Source: Chitinophaga sp. E66 (GTDB lineage Bacteria; Bacteroidota; Bacteroidia; Chitinophagales; Chitinophagaceae). Taken from it: 64,000 nt of DNA. Of the stretch, positions 1 to 9,304 are shown piece by piece (positions within the stretch are counted from its first letter, which is position 1; each line of letters starts with the position of its first letter). The stretch covers positions 5,985,001 through 6,049,000 of the forward strand of contig CP079103.1 in assembly GCA_019285755.1 (NCBI GenBank), in the 5' to 3' direction. The position numbers were made by a program, and so were the translations under genes. The notes under the pieces are model-generated. The model was not told the origin of the DNA and made no database searches. It saw nothing but the letters and a program-made list of their open reading frames with translations.

Positions 1-69
1 AAATCGGTAAAATATATTTTTTTGTTAACGGATTGAACTGCAAGATGATAGCAGTTTACATCCAAAAAT

Positions 70-95
70 AACGGCGCGGATCATTCCGCGCCGTT
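70..95 (-). terminator. Terminator after asd
   Basis: Perfect inverted repeat with 11-bp arms (AACGGCGCGGA / TCCGCGCCGTT) and a 4-nt loop. It is followed on the minus strand by a T-rich tract and lies 27 bases past the asd stop codon. Confidence 0.8.
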
Positions 96-121
96 GTGGA
101 TAACTATTTTACCGGTAATAC

Positions 122-1108
122 TTACAGCCAGTTCTTTCCACTGAGGTATTCCGCGATTTGTACAGCGTTGGTAGCCGCGCCTTTACGCAGGTTATCTGCA
201 ACGATCCACAGGTTTAATGTATTCGCCTGTGTTTCATCGCGACGGATACGCCCTACGAATACTTCATCTTTATCGTGCGCGTCTTTCGGCATCGGGTATT
301 GAGCTTTAGAAGGATCGTCTACCACGATCACACCCGGTGTTTGTGAGAGGATGTTACGCACTTCAGCCAGATCGAAGTCTTTATCGAACTCGATGTTCAC
401 GCTTTCGCTATGCCCGCCCATCACAGGGATGCGCACAGTCGTCGCCGTTACTTTCACTTTCTCATCGCCCATGATCTTCACGGTCTCATTAACCATTTTC
501 ATTTCTTCTTTGGTATAACCGTTGTCGAGGAACACGTCGATTTGTGGAATAACGTTCAGGTCGATCTGGTAAGCATATGCTTTTTCGCCTTCCACACCCT
601 GGCGTTCGTTCATGAGTTGGTTCACAGCTTTCACGCCCGTGCCGGTTACGGATTGATAGGTGGACACCACCACGCGGTTGATACCATATTTATCATGGAG
701 CGGTTTCAGCACGATCACCATCTGGATGGTGGAACAGTTAGGATTCGCAATGATCTTATCTTCGGGCGTGAGCACGTCCGCATTCACTTCGGGAACCACC
801 AGTTTCTTGGCAGGATCCATACGCCAGGCGGAAGAGTTGTCGATCACAGTTATACCTGCTTCCGCGAATTTGGGCGCCCACTCGGTGGAGGTGCTGCCGG
901 CGGAAAAGATGGCAACATTCGGTTTCATTCCAATAGCCGTATCAGCGGTCACTACCTTGTACGGCTTACCCTTGTACATAACTTCCTTGCCAACAGATTT
1001 TTCGGAAGCGACAGGGATCAGTTCCGTCACTGGGAAATTCCTTTCCGCGAGTACTTGCAACATTTTAGTGCCTACCAGGCCGGTGGCACCAACTACAGCT
1101 ACTTTCAT
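122..1108 (-). CDS. asd: Aspartate-semialdehyde dehydrogenase
   Basis: NADPH-dependent reduction of aspartyl phosphate to aspartate semialdehyde, the branch-point step towards lysine/diaminopimelate, threonine and methionine in the cytoplasm. The 328-residue frame is intact. It begins with the nucleotide-binding loop VGATGLVG (residues 6-13), carries the catalytic cysteine in NPNCST (Cys125), and has the conserved GGHSES segment with the acid/base histidine near residue 232. Length is normal for the family. A -7 box lies 29 bases upstream and a terminator follows, so it is probably a single-gene transcript. Confidence 0.97.
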   Translation of the reverse strand: MKVAVVGATGLVGTKMLQVLAERNFPVTELIPVASEKSVGKEVMYKGKPYKVVTADTAIGMKPNVAIFSAGSTSTEWAPKFAEAGITVIDNSSAWRMDPAKKLVVPEVNADVLTPEDKIIANPNCSTIQMVIVLKPLHDKYGINRVVVSTYQSVTGTGVKAVNQLMNERQGVEGEKAYAYQIDLNVIPQIDVFLDNGYTKEEMKMVNETVKIMGDEKVKVTATTVRIPVMGGHSESVNIEFDKDFDLAEVRNILSQTPGVIVVDDPSKAQYPMPKDAHDKDEVFVGRIRRDETQANTLNLWIVADNLRKGAATNAVQIAEYLSGKNWL

Positions 1109-1136
1109 GATTTTGATTAAGATTTAAAAAGAGACC

Positions 1137-1144
1137 CAAAATTA
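1137..1144 (-). promoter_or_regulatory. asd -7 box
   Basis: Minus strand reads TAATTTTG, matching the Bacteroidota housekeeping -7 consensus TAnnTTTG. It lies 29 bases before the asd ATG. No clear -33 TTTG at standard spacing was seen. Confidence 0.5.
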
Positions 1145-1207
1145 ATACATCAAACGACAATTTTGATATATTCGGTGATATTGTTGACCCATTAAAAATT
1201 GTATTAT

Positions 1208-2869
1208 ATGCAATGCATTGTTTGTGCCCTCGCGCTGATGAGCGCGCCGTGCGCCGATACCTCGTATCCGCTGCCGCACGATGTCATTATCCACGAAATC
1301 ATGACGGACCCTTCGCCCCGGTTTCCCTGCCGGAGCACGAGTTCATTGAACTGAGGAACCTGTCTCCCCGCACCGTAAACCTCGCGGGATGGAAGGTCCG
1401 TGGTAACGGCGGCTCGGCCACGCTCCCCGCTTACTCCCTGGAGCCCGGCGGCTATGTGGTGGTGGCTCCACGCAAAGGCGCCCCGCTCTTTCAGCCATCT
1501 GTGGATGCAGGCAGCTTCTTCGCACTCCATAACGACGAGGACCTCCTTTCCTGGAATCCCCCTCGGGCCAGGTGATCCATGCCGTTTCGGTGGATATGCG
1601 GCTCTTCGCCGGCAGCTTTAAATCCTCCGGTGGCTGGAGCCTCGAAATGAAAGACCCCCGCTATCCCTGCGCCGGTCACTCGAACTGGGCCTACTCAAAC
1701 GACCCTTCCGGCGGAACGCCCGGCCGCGCGAATTCCGCGGCGGAAGGTATCCCGGAGCCTCCGCTGCCAGGCCTCCTCCGGTCCACAACGCCCGACAGCC
1801 AGCACGTGCGCCTGCATTTCAGCGCCCCGATAGACAGCGCTACCGCCTCAGCAGCCACCTATGAGGGCCGCTCCATTCGCAGCGCAACGCCGGAGCGCCC
1901 GGAGTTCACGACGATTCTCCTGGAACTTGGTACCCCCTGGAACCCGGAGAGATCTTCCGCCTGCGTGCCTCCGCCCTGCACGACTGCCAGGGCCGGGAGA
2001 TACCCTCCACTGAATATGTCCCCTGCGGCCGCCCCTCCGCACGCGGGAACCTCGTCATCAGCGAAATCCTCCCGGACCCGGTAGCCGGAACAGAAGACTT
2101 TATAGAGTTATATAATAACGGTCCTCACCCTGCGGATCTCCAGCATCTCCGTTTCGCCGTCCGCGCGGACGATGGCGGGTGGAAGCCCCCTTCCCCGGCG
2201 GCCCGCCGTTCTTATATGTTGTTCCCCGGGGAATATATTGCAGTCACCTCCGCTCCCGAGGCCCTTTGCCGCCAATACGCCTGCCTTGGCCGCGTTGAAC
2301 GTGTCACCATCCCCGCACTGTCTGCCGATGCCGGAAGGGTGGGGCTACTCTCCCTGGAAGGCCAGCTGCTCGACGAAGTTGCCTGGGACCGGAAGTTCCA
2401 CGCCCCGGAGCTGATCGTTACAAAAGGCGTTTCCTTCGAGCGGTTGGACTTCTCCGCCTCGGGACTGGAAGGCCCCAACTGGCATTCCGCGGCCTCTACG
2501 GCGGGGTATAGTACCCCGGATACGCCAATTCTCACCGGGCCGGTGGAGATGCCGGCGGTGAATGGTGTGCCCTGGCGCCGGCAGCCTTCAGTCCGGACAA
2601 CAACGGTACCGATGATCTTGCCTGGCTCAGCTGGGCATTCCCGCAACAGGATTTCGGCTCGATATCCGCATCTTTGATGCCGCGGGCCGGCTTGTCCGGC
2701 ATCTGGCCAATAACATTTCAGCCGGGGATAAAGGTCGCGTCAGCTGGAACGGATTGGGAGACAATGGGTTACCACTTCCTAAAGGCTGCTATGCCGTCAG
2801 AATGACCGCCTGGAACGGCTCGGGAAACAATTGGCCCGCAAATTGGCCGTAGTATTGCTTCGCGACTGA
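1208..2869 (+). CDS. Secreted lamin-tail-domain protein
   Basis: Restoring about seven single-base losses gives a protein of roughly 553 residues starting at the ATG at 1208 with a short signal peptide (MQCIVCALALMSAPCAD). An LTD domain begins VIIHEIMTDPSP and continues ...EHEFIELRNLSPRTVNLAGW. An Ig-like stretch follows, then a second LTD (LVISEILPDP...EDFIELYNNG), then a C-terminal FlgD-like fold (FSPDNNGTDD, IRIFDAAGRLVRHL, SWNGLGDNG). The last breaks sit near 2585, 2650 and 2822; with them repaired the protein ends in ...KLAVVLLRD at 2869. The architecture suggests a cell-surface or exported protein. Substrate and function are unknown. Confidence 0.72.
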
Positions 2870-2930
2870 CCGGTCGTCACTGGAAAAGGCGGGTGAAAAT
2901 TTGTCAGGGCGTTTTCATCTGTTAATTTTT

Positions 2931-2938
2931 TATATTTG
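2931..2938 (+). promoter_or_regulatory. -7 box for DUF5606 gene
   Basis: TATATTTG, a perfect TAnnTTTG match, 21 bases before the ATG at 2960. The inferred transcription start would leave a leader of roughly 15 nt. Confidence 0.55.
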
Positions 2939-2959
2939 CCGCTCTTTAAAAATGAATTC

Positions 2960-3587
2960 ATGCAGTACAGAGAAATTGTTGCAGTAACCGGTTTAGGCGG
3001 TTTATTTCAATTGCTGGCCAGCAAACAGGATGGCGCTATTGTAAAATCGCTGGAAGATAAGAGCACCCGCTTCGTATCTTCCCGGGTACATAATTTTACC
3101 CCTTGAAAGCATCGAAGTGTTCACCACGGGCGAAAATGTAAACCTGTCGGCTGTATTCAAGGCTATGCAGGAAAATGCGGCCTCGTTCCCCCTGGTGGAC
3201 GCGAAAGCTGATAACAATACCATCAAAGGTTATTTCAAAAGCGTATTCCCCACATTCGATGAGGAACGCGTGTATGTAAGCGATATGAAGAAAATGGTAA
3301 AATGGTTTACCATTCTCGAAAAGAATGACCTCCTGAAATTCGAGGAAGTAGCTGAAGAGGCCGAAGTTGCCGAAGCGCCCGCCGCTGAAGCCGCTCCCGC
3401 GGAAGAAGCCAAGCCCAAGAAGAAAGCGCCCGCCAAGAAAGCGGCTGCTGAAACGGAAGGTGCGGAAGGCGAAGAGAAACCCGCCGCCAAAGAAAGCGCC
3501 CGCTAAAAAAGCGGCTGCTGACACTGAAGGTGCAGAAGGTGAAGAGAAAAAGCCGAAAGCTCCCGCAAGAAGAAAACCGAAGAATAG
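2960..3587 (+). CDS. DUF5606-family protein with Ala/Lys-rich tail
   Basis: The first ~48 residues (MQYREIVAVTGLGGLFQLLASK...) are in one frame and the rest (LESIEVFTTGENVNL...) in another, with a break in the C-run near 3102. The two parts together match the DUF5606 family, a Bacteroidota-restricted protein of unknown function. Residues ~50-125 form the rest of the conserved domain. The C-terminus is low-complexity, with Ala/Glu runs followed by two near-identical KKAPAKKAAA-xTEGAEGEE units, which is typical of a nucleic-acid-binding tail. Two further frame breaks occur in the tail, and the restored end is at 3587. Function is not known. Confidence 0.7.
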
Positions 3588-3612
3588 TCGGTTCCCAACA
3601 TATTTTGCAGCA

Positions 3613-3650
3613 AACCAGGCCCTTTTCATAAGCGGCCTGGGTTTTTTTTT
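3613..3650 (+). terminator. Terminator after DUF5606 gene
   Basis: Stem AACCAGGCC / GGCCTGGGTT with a 12-nt loop and a run of nine T residues, directly downstream of the DUF5606 stop. Confidence 0.85.
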
Positions 3651-3734
3651 GCCTGTTGCTCCCATCCGCCCATCTGTCAGGCCAACACCCCTTAGCCCGT
3701 TTTTTGCTATTTTAGGACAAAATCAATATACATC

Positions 3735-5449
3735 ATGCCCAACGCTCATATTACCGCGCCCCCAGGCAATTTCTCCCGAAAGATTTTGCTTTGACCACCG
3801 GGATGCGCTCCAACCATATTTCGAGACCCTCCAGCAAAGGCCCGTCACCAGTAAAGAAGAACTTGCCCAATGGCTGGCGGATATCTCCGAACTGGAAGCC
3901 GTTATCAGTGAGGATGCCTGCTGGCGCCAGATCCGCATGACGCAGGATACCGCCAATAAGGAATACGAAGAAGCCTTCACCTATTTCTGCATGGAAATCC
4001 AGCCTAAGTTGCAACCCTATGCAGACGCCCTCAACCGCAAATTGCTGGACAGCCCCTTCTCGGCAGACCTCGATCCCGCACAGTACTTCCCTATCTGCGT
4101 AATGTACGCAAGCAGGTGAAGCTGTTCAATGAGAAGAATATCCCCATCCAGGCAGAACTGAGCGTGATGGCCCAACAATACGGAGTGATCTCAGGCGCCA
4201 TGACCATCGAAGTGAACGGGCAGGAATATACCCTGCAGCAAGCAGCCAGGTTCTGGAAAACCGGACCGCAAGCTGCGCGAAGAAGTGTTCACCAAAACGG
4301 GTGAGCGCCGTCTGCAGGACCGTGAAAACTCGATGCCTTGTATTCCTCCTCGTTACGAAGCGTCACGAAGTAGCACAGAACGCAGGTTTCGCCAATTATC
4401 GCGATTATAAGTTCGAAGAACTGGGCCGTTTTGAATATACCAAAGAAGACTGCTTCCAGTTCCACCAGGCTATCCGGGAACATATCCTGCCGTTGGTAGG
4501 ACAGGCCCTCGAGCGCCAACGCGCCAAACTCGGCCTCGACAAACTGCGCCCATGGGACGCGGACGCCGAACCCGAAGGCACAAACCCCTGGAGCCCTTCA
4601 AAGACGGTAAAGAGCTCATCGATAAATCCATCGCGGTCTTCAAAGAACTGCGCCCCTACTTCGGAGAATGCCTCGAAGTAATGCAGGACATGAAGCGCCT
4701 CGACCTCGACAGCCGCAAGAACAAAGCCCCGGCGGATATAACTGTCCATTGGCGGAAACAGGCGTGCCCTTCATCTTCATGAACGCCGCCGGACAAATGA
4801 AAGACCTCACCACCATGGTCCACGAAGGCGGGCACGCGGTACATTCCTTCCTCAGCCATAACCTCCCTCTCAGCGCTTTCAAGGAATATCCTATGGAGAT
4901 CGCGGAAGTGGCGAGCATGAGCATGGAACTGTTCACGATGGACCACTGGCACCTGTTCTTTGATAATCCTGAAGAGCTCCGCCGCGCCAAACTGCAACAG
5001 CTCGAACGCTCTATCGTGATTTTCCCTGGATCGCGACCATCGATAAATTCCAGCATTGGATCTACGAAAACCCCGCCCACACACCGGAAGAACGTACCGC
5101 TGCCTGGACGCGCATCCTGGATGAGTTCACGCCCGGTAACGTTGATTGGACCGGCTTCGGGCATTTCCGCGCCAGCAACTGGCAACGGCAGCTGCACCTC
5201 TTCGAAGTGCCTTTCTATTACATCGAGTACGGTATTGCGCAACTGGGCGCCATTGCCATGTGGAAACAATACCGTGAGCAGCCCGAGCAGGCGCTGGACA
5301 ACTACATGAAGGCCCTCAGCCTGGGTTACACCAAAACGCTGCCCGAGTTGTATGAAGCGGCCGGCATCCGGTTCGACTTCTCGCCGGCGTATGTAAAAGA
5401 ACTGGCGGATTTCGTGCAACAGGAAATCGATCAGATCACCAAAGGGTAA
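3735..5449 (+). CDS. M3-family oligoendopeptidase (OligoF-like)
   Basis: Zinc metallopeptidase of family M3, predicted to cleave short peptides in the cytoplasm. Restoring several single-base losses (near 3778, 4090, 4250, 4315, 4580, 4730 and 5018) gives about 571 residues, the size of oligoendopeptidase F. The zinc motif HEGGH appears in MVHEGGHAVHSFLSH, followed at the expected distance by the second zinc ligand region EIAEVASMSMELF. The C-terminal part (FYYIEYGIAQLGAIAMWKQY, GYTKTLPELY) is also typical. The start is the ATG at 3735 (MPNAHITAPP). A bidirectional hairpin terminator follows. Confidence 0.85.
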
Positions 5450-5463
5450 ATCTTCCCATAACG

Positions 5464-5495
5464 AAAAAGGAGCGGCCAAACGGTCGCTCCTTTTT
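5464..5495. terminator. Bidirectional terminator between convergent genes
   Basis: Inverted repeat AGGAGCG...CGCTCCT flanked by A5 and T5, so it can stop transcription from both the peptidase gene and the minus-strand metal operon. Confidence 0.85.
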
Positions 5496-5512
5496 ATGTG
5501 TGAATATTTTGC

Positions 5513-5941
5513 TTACTGGCAGGATTTACAAACCCCGCTAACCACTACTTCCACATTGTGCATGGCATATCCTTGCGGCAGGGTAATGGCCGGAACGTCG
5601 GTTTCATCGAGGCATTGGGTGCTGCCACATTCTTCGCAACGGAAGTGGATGTGGTGATCGTGGTGCTCATGTTCCCTGCACTCCGATTTACAGATCGCGT
5701 AGCGGACGGAAGTATCGGTGGTTGGGATTTTATGAACGATCCCCTTGTCGAGGAAGGTTTGCAGGGTGCGGTAAATCGTAACCCGGTCAAAGCTCTTGCC
5801 GCTCAGCTTTTCGAAGTCGGCATGTTCGAGTGCGCCGTTGCTCTTGAAAAACAGCTCCAGTATTTTCACACGGGTATCTGTAACGCTCAGGTTACTGGAG
5901 CGCAACAACTGCACGATGATTTCTTTCTGTTTTGCAGGCAT
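5513..5941 (-). CDS. Fur-family metalloregulator, probably Zur
   Basis: Intact 142-residue Fur-superfamily repressor. The winged-helix part includes VTDTRVKILELF and SFDRVTIYRTL (residues 19-62). The dimerisation half carries a dense His cluster (HHDHHIHF, residues 93-100) and two Cys pairs (C102/C105 and C138/C141) that form the structural zinc site. It is the last gene of a five-gene minus-strand operon encoding a metal-linked ABC system, and two matching palindromes lie at the operon's divergent promoter. Zur is favoured over Fur or PerR because of the MerC and COG0523 neighbours, but the sensed metal is an inference. Confidence 0.8.
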   Translation of the reverse strand: MPAKQKEIIVQLLRSSNLSVTDTRVKILELFFKSNGALEHADFEKLSGKSFDRVTIYRTLQTFLDKGIVHKIPTTDTSVRYAICKSECREHEHHDHHIHFRCEECGSTQCLDETDVPAITLPQGYAMHNVEVVVSGVCKSCQ

Positions 5942-5952
5942 TGTCTTAAAAT

Positions 5953-6579
5953 TTACTCTTGCATCAGCCGGTCGATGTCGGCTATCAGCTTATCAACGTC
6001 TTTTACTTTTGTGCCTTCATACAATCCGCGGATGTGTCCGTCGCCGTCTACCAGCGCAAACCATTGCGTGTGAATGAAGTCGTCCTCGCCGGTGAAGGTG
6101 CCATCATCTACCAGGTAGCTTTCGCGGGCCAGCTTATAGAGCTGCCGTTTGTCACCTGTGAGGAAATGCCAGTTCTTCGGATCCGCGCCATGCTTTTCAG
6201 CGTAAGCTTTCAGCACGGGGATGGAATCATAGTCCGGGTCGGATGTATGTGACAGGATGAGGAAATTCGGTTTGTCCTTATATGCTGCGTATACCTTTTC
6301 CATGTTCTTGTTCATCACCGGGCAGATGTTGGTGCAGGTGGTGAAAAAAAATACTCGGCTACGTAGATCTTGTCTTTCACGTCGTTTTGTGTGACGGTCT
6401 TCCCGTCCTGGTCCGTGAAACTGAAGCCCTGAACGGTATGGCCGGGGCTCCCAGCATCGGCAATTTCTCTTTTCCTATCCAGCTACCCCTGCTTTCCTTG
6501 ATCATCAACGCGTAATAGGCCATGAAGCCCAGGCTCAGTATCAAGAAAACGAGGTATAAAATATTAACTTTTTGGACAT
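5953..6579 (-). CDS. SCO1/SenC-family copper chaperone-like protein
   Basis: Membrane-anchored thioredoxin-like protein. The start (complement of the cat at 6577-6579) gives MSKK followed by a transmembrane segment (ILYLVFLILSLGFMAYYAL). The redox/copper motif CTNICP appears in FFFTTCTNICPVMNK, and the metal-binding His is probably in HTQWFALVD. Frame breaks fall in runs: A near 6572, C near 6450, T near 6345. The part from 5953 to 6318 is intact. It sits 11 bases upstream of the Fur-family gene and downstream of the ABC-lipoprotein genes. This second SCO, outside the oxidase operon, suggests a role tied to metal stress. Confidence 0.8.
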
Positions 6580-6645
6580 ATCGAATGATCTCCTGGTCTA
6601 ATACGCAAAGGTAGCACAGTTTCCCGAGATGGGTGCTGAGCCAGG

Positions 6646-7213
6646 TCAGTTGCCGGTGATTTCAGCGTTATCAAGATTATAGTACAATTCGTAGATGTTT
6701 TTCTCGTTGAGCCTCAGTATACCTTTTACCTTGATATAGTCGTCCGTTTCGAACTCCGGCGTCTTTCCTTTGAACTTGATGGCCATTACCGACTCCGGAC
6801 CTGAGCCACCGCAGAAGAAGCAGGAGCTGTTAGGGTTGGCGCTGAGAACGTATACGGAACCTTTGGAGTCTACCGGCACCATGTACCCGCTGATCTCAAC
6901 TGTTTTCCCGTTCATGGCTTTGATGGTGCGGGAGAAGGAGGGGTAGAGCATGGGCATCTGGAGCTTTTCGTCGTATTTACGGGTAAAGATGACGTCGGAC
7001 AATTGTTTCAGGTCACTTTCTGAGGCGCTTCGTCGCGGGGCGCCACGTCGATAGTAGACATGGGAAGGTTGTCCGTGGATGCGGCGCTTCCTGTCACTAT
7101 CTGCTGTAACCAGGGGCGGCAGACAGGTTATGGCGGCACATCTGTGAGATGTCTGAACAGGAAACCAGGGCAAAGGCCACAACGGCCAGGGTAATTCTCT
7201 CCACTTTAAGCAT
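6646..7213 (-). CDS. Lipoprotein, DUF3299-like
   Basis: The ATG at 7213 overlaps the permease stop by 8 bases (ATGCTTAA), implying translational coupling. The N-terminus is a lipoprotein signal (LAVVAFALVSC), so the mature protein is a lipid-anchored envelope protein of about 165 residues. Two frame breaks (near 7110 in a C-run and near 7015) divide it. The conserved core is EISGYMVPVDSKGSVYVLS followed by CFFCGGSGPESVMAIKF and a DYIKVKGILRL strand, reminiscent of the OB-like DUF3299 lipoproteins that accompany zinc-repressed ABC genes in Gammaproteobacteria. The family assignment is tentative; the CFFCGG Cys pair could bind metal. Confidence 0.68.
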
Positions 7214-8518
7214 TGGCAAGCGTTTTAGCGATATTCAGCCGGAAAGCGCGCACGGCAGGCAGCAAAGCAGCCAGCAGGCAGGCCCCGACGATTGCTGCGG
7301 CGGTTATCGCATCCGCAGCGGTTAGCGGCATAGCGCCGGAAAAATTCAAATGGTAGCCGGCAAACAGCTCCTGTTGCAGGAACAACAGCGCCACACGGCT
7401 AAGCGCGATCCCTGTTGCCACGCCCAGCACTCCCAGCAGGAATGCTTCGGTGAAAACGAGGGCGAGCAGTTTGCCCCGGAGCCGCCCATGGTCCTGATAA
7501 GGGCCAGTTCGTAACGGCGCTCGTGGGTGCCCTGTACCAGCGTTACAAAGATACTGCATGCAGCCAGCCCGGCCAACAGCCAGCCCAACGCCCGGAGCAC
7601 CTTAGCGCCGGTACCCAGCAGCGTTTGCAGGCGGTTTATTTCGATAGCAGGTACAGCGGCCTGCATGTTGGTGTATTCGTTGATCATCCTCGGCAGCTGC
7701 AATTGCCCCATGGGACTACGAAACTTGATCAGCACGGCCGTAACCTGCTTATTGGGACCGGGCGCCTGTGTGGCCGGGCTGGCGGCTTCGCCCTCCCGGG
7801 ATTCATGTTCGTGGTCATGGGCTTCACCGGGCGGATGGTCGTGCGCTTCCCCTTCATGCTCATGATCATGTTCCGCTTCGTCATGGTCGTGCGCGTCTTC
7901 GTCGTGATGCGGCGCGTGAATGTCCCACACGCTTTCCAGGGGGTGAGGAGCAGTTGGTCTACGGCAAGCCCGGTTGAGGGAAGAATGCCGCTTACGGTAT
8001 ATTCCTCTCCTTCATGTACATGCCCGGTTTTTCCGAGGCCATGCGTTCCCGCGAAGCGGCTGCCCACTTTCAGGCCGGCTTTCTTAGCAGCCTCCGCACC
8101 AGCCAACACTTCCATGGATTTGCCAAAAACTTTGCCCTGTGCGGGTTTAACGTTGTATTTATCGAGATAGGCGCTGGTGGTGCCGATGATGCGGAAGCCA
8201 TGATAGGAATCCCCAGAGAGATGGGCACCGCTGATTCTACCAGGGGATGGTGCATAAAGCGTTCTGCTTCGGAAAGGGAAATGTTCCCGGTGGGATTGTC
8301 CAGGTGGTAAACGCTGCTGAGGATGAGCTGCAAAGGGCTTCCTTTCGCGCCCAGCACCAGGTCTATCCGTCGATCTGCCGCTCCAGCTGTTGCTTTGCCT
8401 GCCGGTTGAGCGCCCACAAGACCAGGAGCACCGTGGTGCTGCAGGCAAGCAGCAGCCAGCAAAGCGCGGTGTATAGCGGTTTGTGCAACAGGTTACGTAT
8501 GGCGATGCGGAATATCAT
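7206..8518 (-). CDS. ABC transporter permease (FtsX/MacB type) with His/Asp-rich loop
   Basis: The start ATG overlaps the ATPase stop (ATGA). It begins MIFRIAIRNLLHKPLYTALCWLLLACSTTVLLVLW, the first membrane helix. A large extracytoplasmic domain follows, then three C-terminal helices (LRALGWLLAGLAACSIFVTL, LLALVFTEAFLLGVLGVATG, ITAAAIVGACLLAALLP), the MacB/FtsX layout. The outer domain contains a stretch of about 40 residues (encoded about 7798-7925) almost entirely His, Asp and Glu in HDH/HEHE units. Frame breaks lie near 8365, 8215, 7950 and 7475. The His-rich loop is a likely zinc or copper binding site facing the periplasm. Confidence 0.82.
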
Positions 8519-9154
8519 GTCAGTCGGATGTGTTGTGGGTAAAGGGAAGTGAGCCGGTTGTCGTGCGTAACGATCAGCAGGGCGGCATTATGACGGGCGG
8601 CCTGCTCTGAAAGCAGGCGGGCCACAGATTCACAGTTGCGGTCGTCCAGGCTGGCGGTGGGCTCATCCGCCAGGATTACATTTGGCGTTTGTAATACTGC
8701 CCGCGCAATAGACGCACGCTGTTGCTCGCCCTGGCTGAGCCTCGCCGGGAGCTGGTGCAGAAGGGGCTGAATGCCGAGGTCCGTTGCCACGGCTTCAAGG
8801 CGCACATGGTCTGCGGGGCTGCCTGTGAGCCGGAGCGGCAGGGTCAGGTTATCGCGGACGGATAATGCGCTGAGAAAGTGCGAGCGCTGGAAGATAATCC
8901 CGATGTGCCGGCCACGGAAAGCGTCCATTTTCCGGGTGCTAAGAGTAGCCAGGTCAGTGCCGGCAACGCTAACGCTCCCGCCCGAAGGACGGATCAACCC
9001 GGCCAGCAAATGCAGCAGGGTCGTTTTCCCTGCACCGGAAGGCCCGGTGATGAGGAGGGTTTCTCCGGCCCGGCAGGCCAGATCAGGAAACCGGATCGTG
9101 CGCCCCGGGATAGGTGTATGCCAGCTCGCTGGACTGGATCATCATGTCTGTCAT
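8515..9154 (-). CDS. ABC transporter ATP-binding protein (MacB/LolD type)
   Basis: ATPase partner of the downstream permease and first gene of the operon. Repairing one break in a G-run near 9108 joins MTDMMIQSSELAYTYPGA to a Walker A motif (GPSGAGKTT). The Q-loop region (IGIIFQRSHFLSALSV), signature (RLSQGEQQRASIARA), Walker B (VILADEPTASLD) and switch histidine (IVTHD) are all visible. Its stop overlaps the permease ATG by four bases. The operon order (ATPase, permease, lipoprotein, SCO, Fur-family) points to envelope metal handling rather than drug export. Confidence 0.85.
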
Positions 9155-9167
9155 CACTTATTATTTG

Positions 9168-9180
9168 GCAACTAGGTTGC
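9168..9180. promoter_or_regulatory. Palindromic operator 1 (GCAAC-N3-GTTGC)
   Basis: GCAACTAGGTTGC is a perfect 5+5 palindrome around a 3-base centre, 14 bases before the ATPase start codon. It has the same arms and spacing as operator 2. It is placed to block transcription of the minus-strand ABC/SCO/Fur operon and is the likely binding site of the operon's Fur/Zur-family regulator. Confidence 0.65.
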
Positions 9181-9248
9181 AATCTGTAAGTTGAATTTGG
9201 CTAAGATAGCTTACGCTACAAACAAAGTTCATTAATTTTTCGATTAAA

Positions 9249-9263
9249 TGCAACAAAGTTGCA
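9249..9263. promoter_or_regulatory. Palindromic operator 2 (TGCAAC-N3-GTTGCA)
   Basis: TGCAACAAAGTTGCA has perfect 6-bp arms around a 3-base centre. It lies immediately upstream of the -7 box TAGCTTTG that serves the MerC gene, covering the -33/spacer region. The arms match operator 1 about 80 bp away, as expected for a repressor controlling both divergent promoters. Confidence 0.7.
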
Positions 9264-9273
9264 AAAGAAGCCT

Positions 9274-9281
9274 TAGCTTTG
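9274..9281 (+). promoter_or_regulatory. -7 box of the MerC-domain gene
   Basis: TAGCTTTG matches TAnnTTTG and is 23 bases before the first possible ATG at 9305. It is overlapped on its upstream side by the operator 2 region. Confidence 0.55.
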
Positions 9282-9304
9282 TCGTCCATTAAACCAACCA
9301 CCAC

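Noticed and set aside
410..1120. 236-residue plus-strand open frame opposite asd
   Set aside because: Fully overlaps the intact, family-typical asd on the other strand; composition is the antisense shadow.
2960..3587. Programmed frameshift in the DUF5606 gene
   Set aside because: Multiple breaks in one gene and in most neighbours; the general pattern is sequencing loss.
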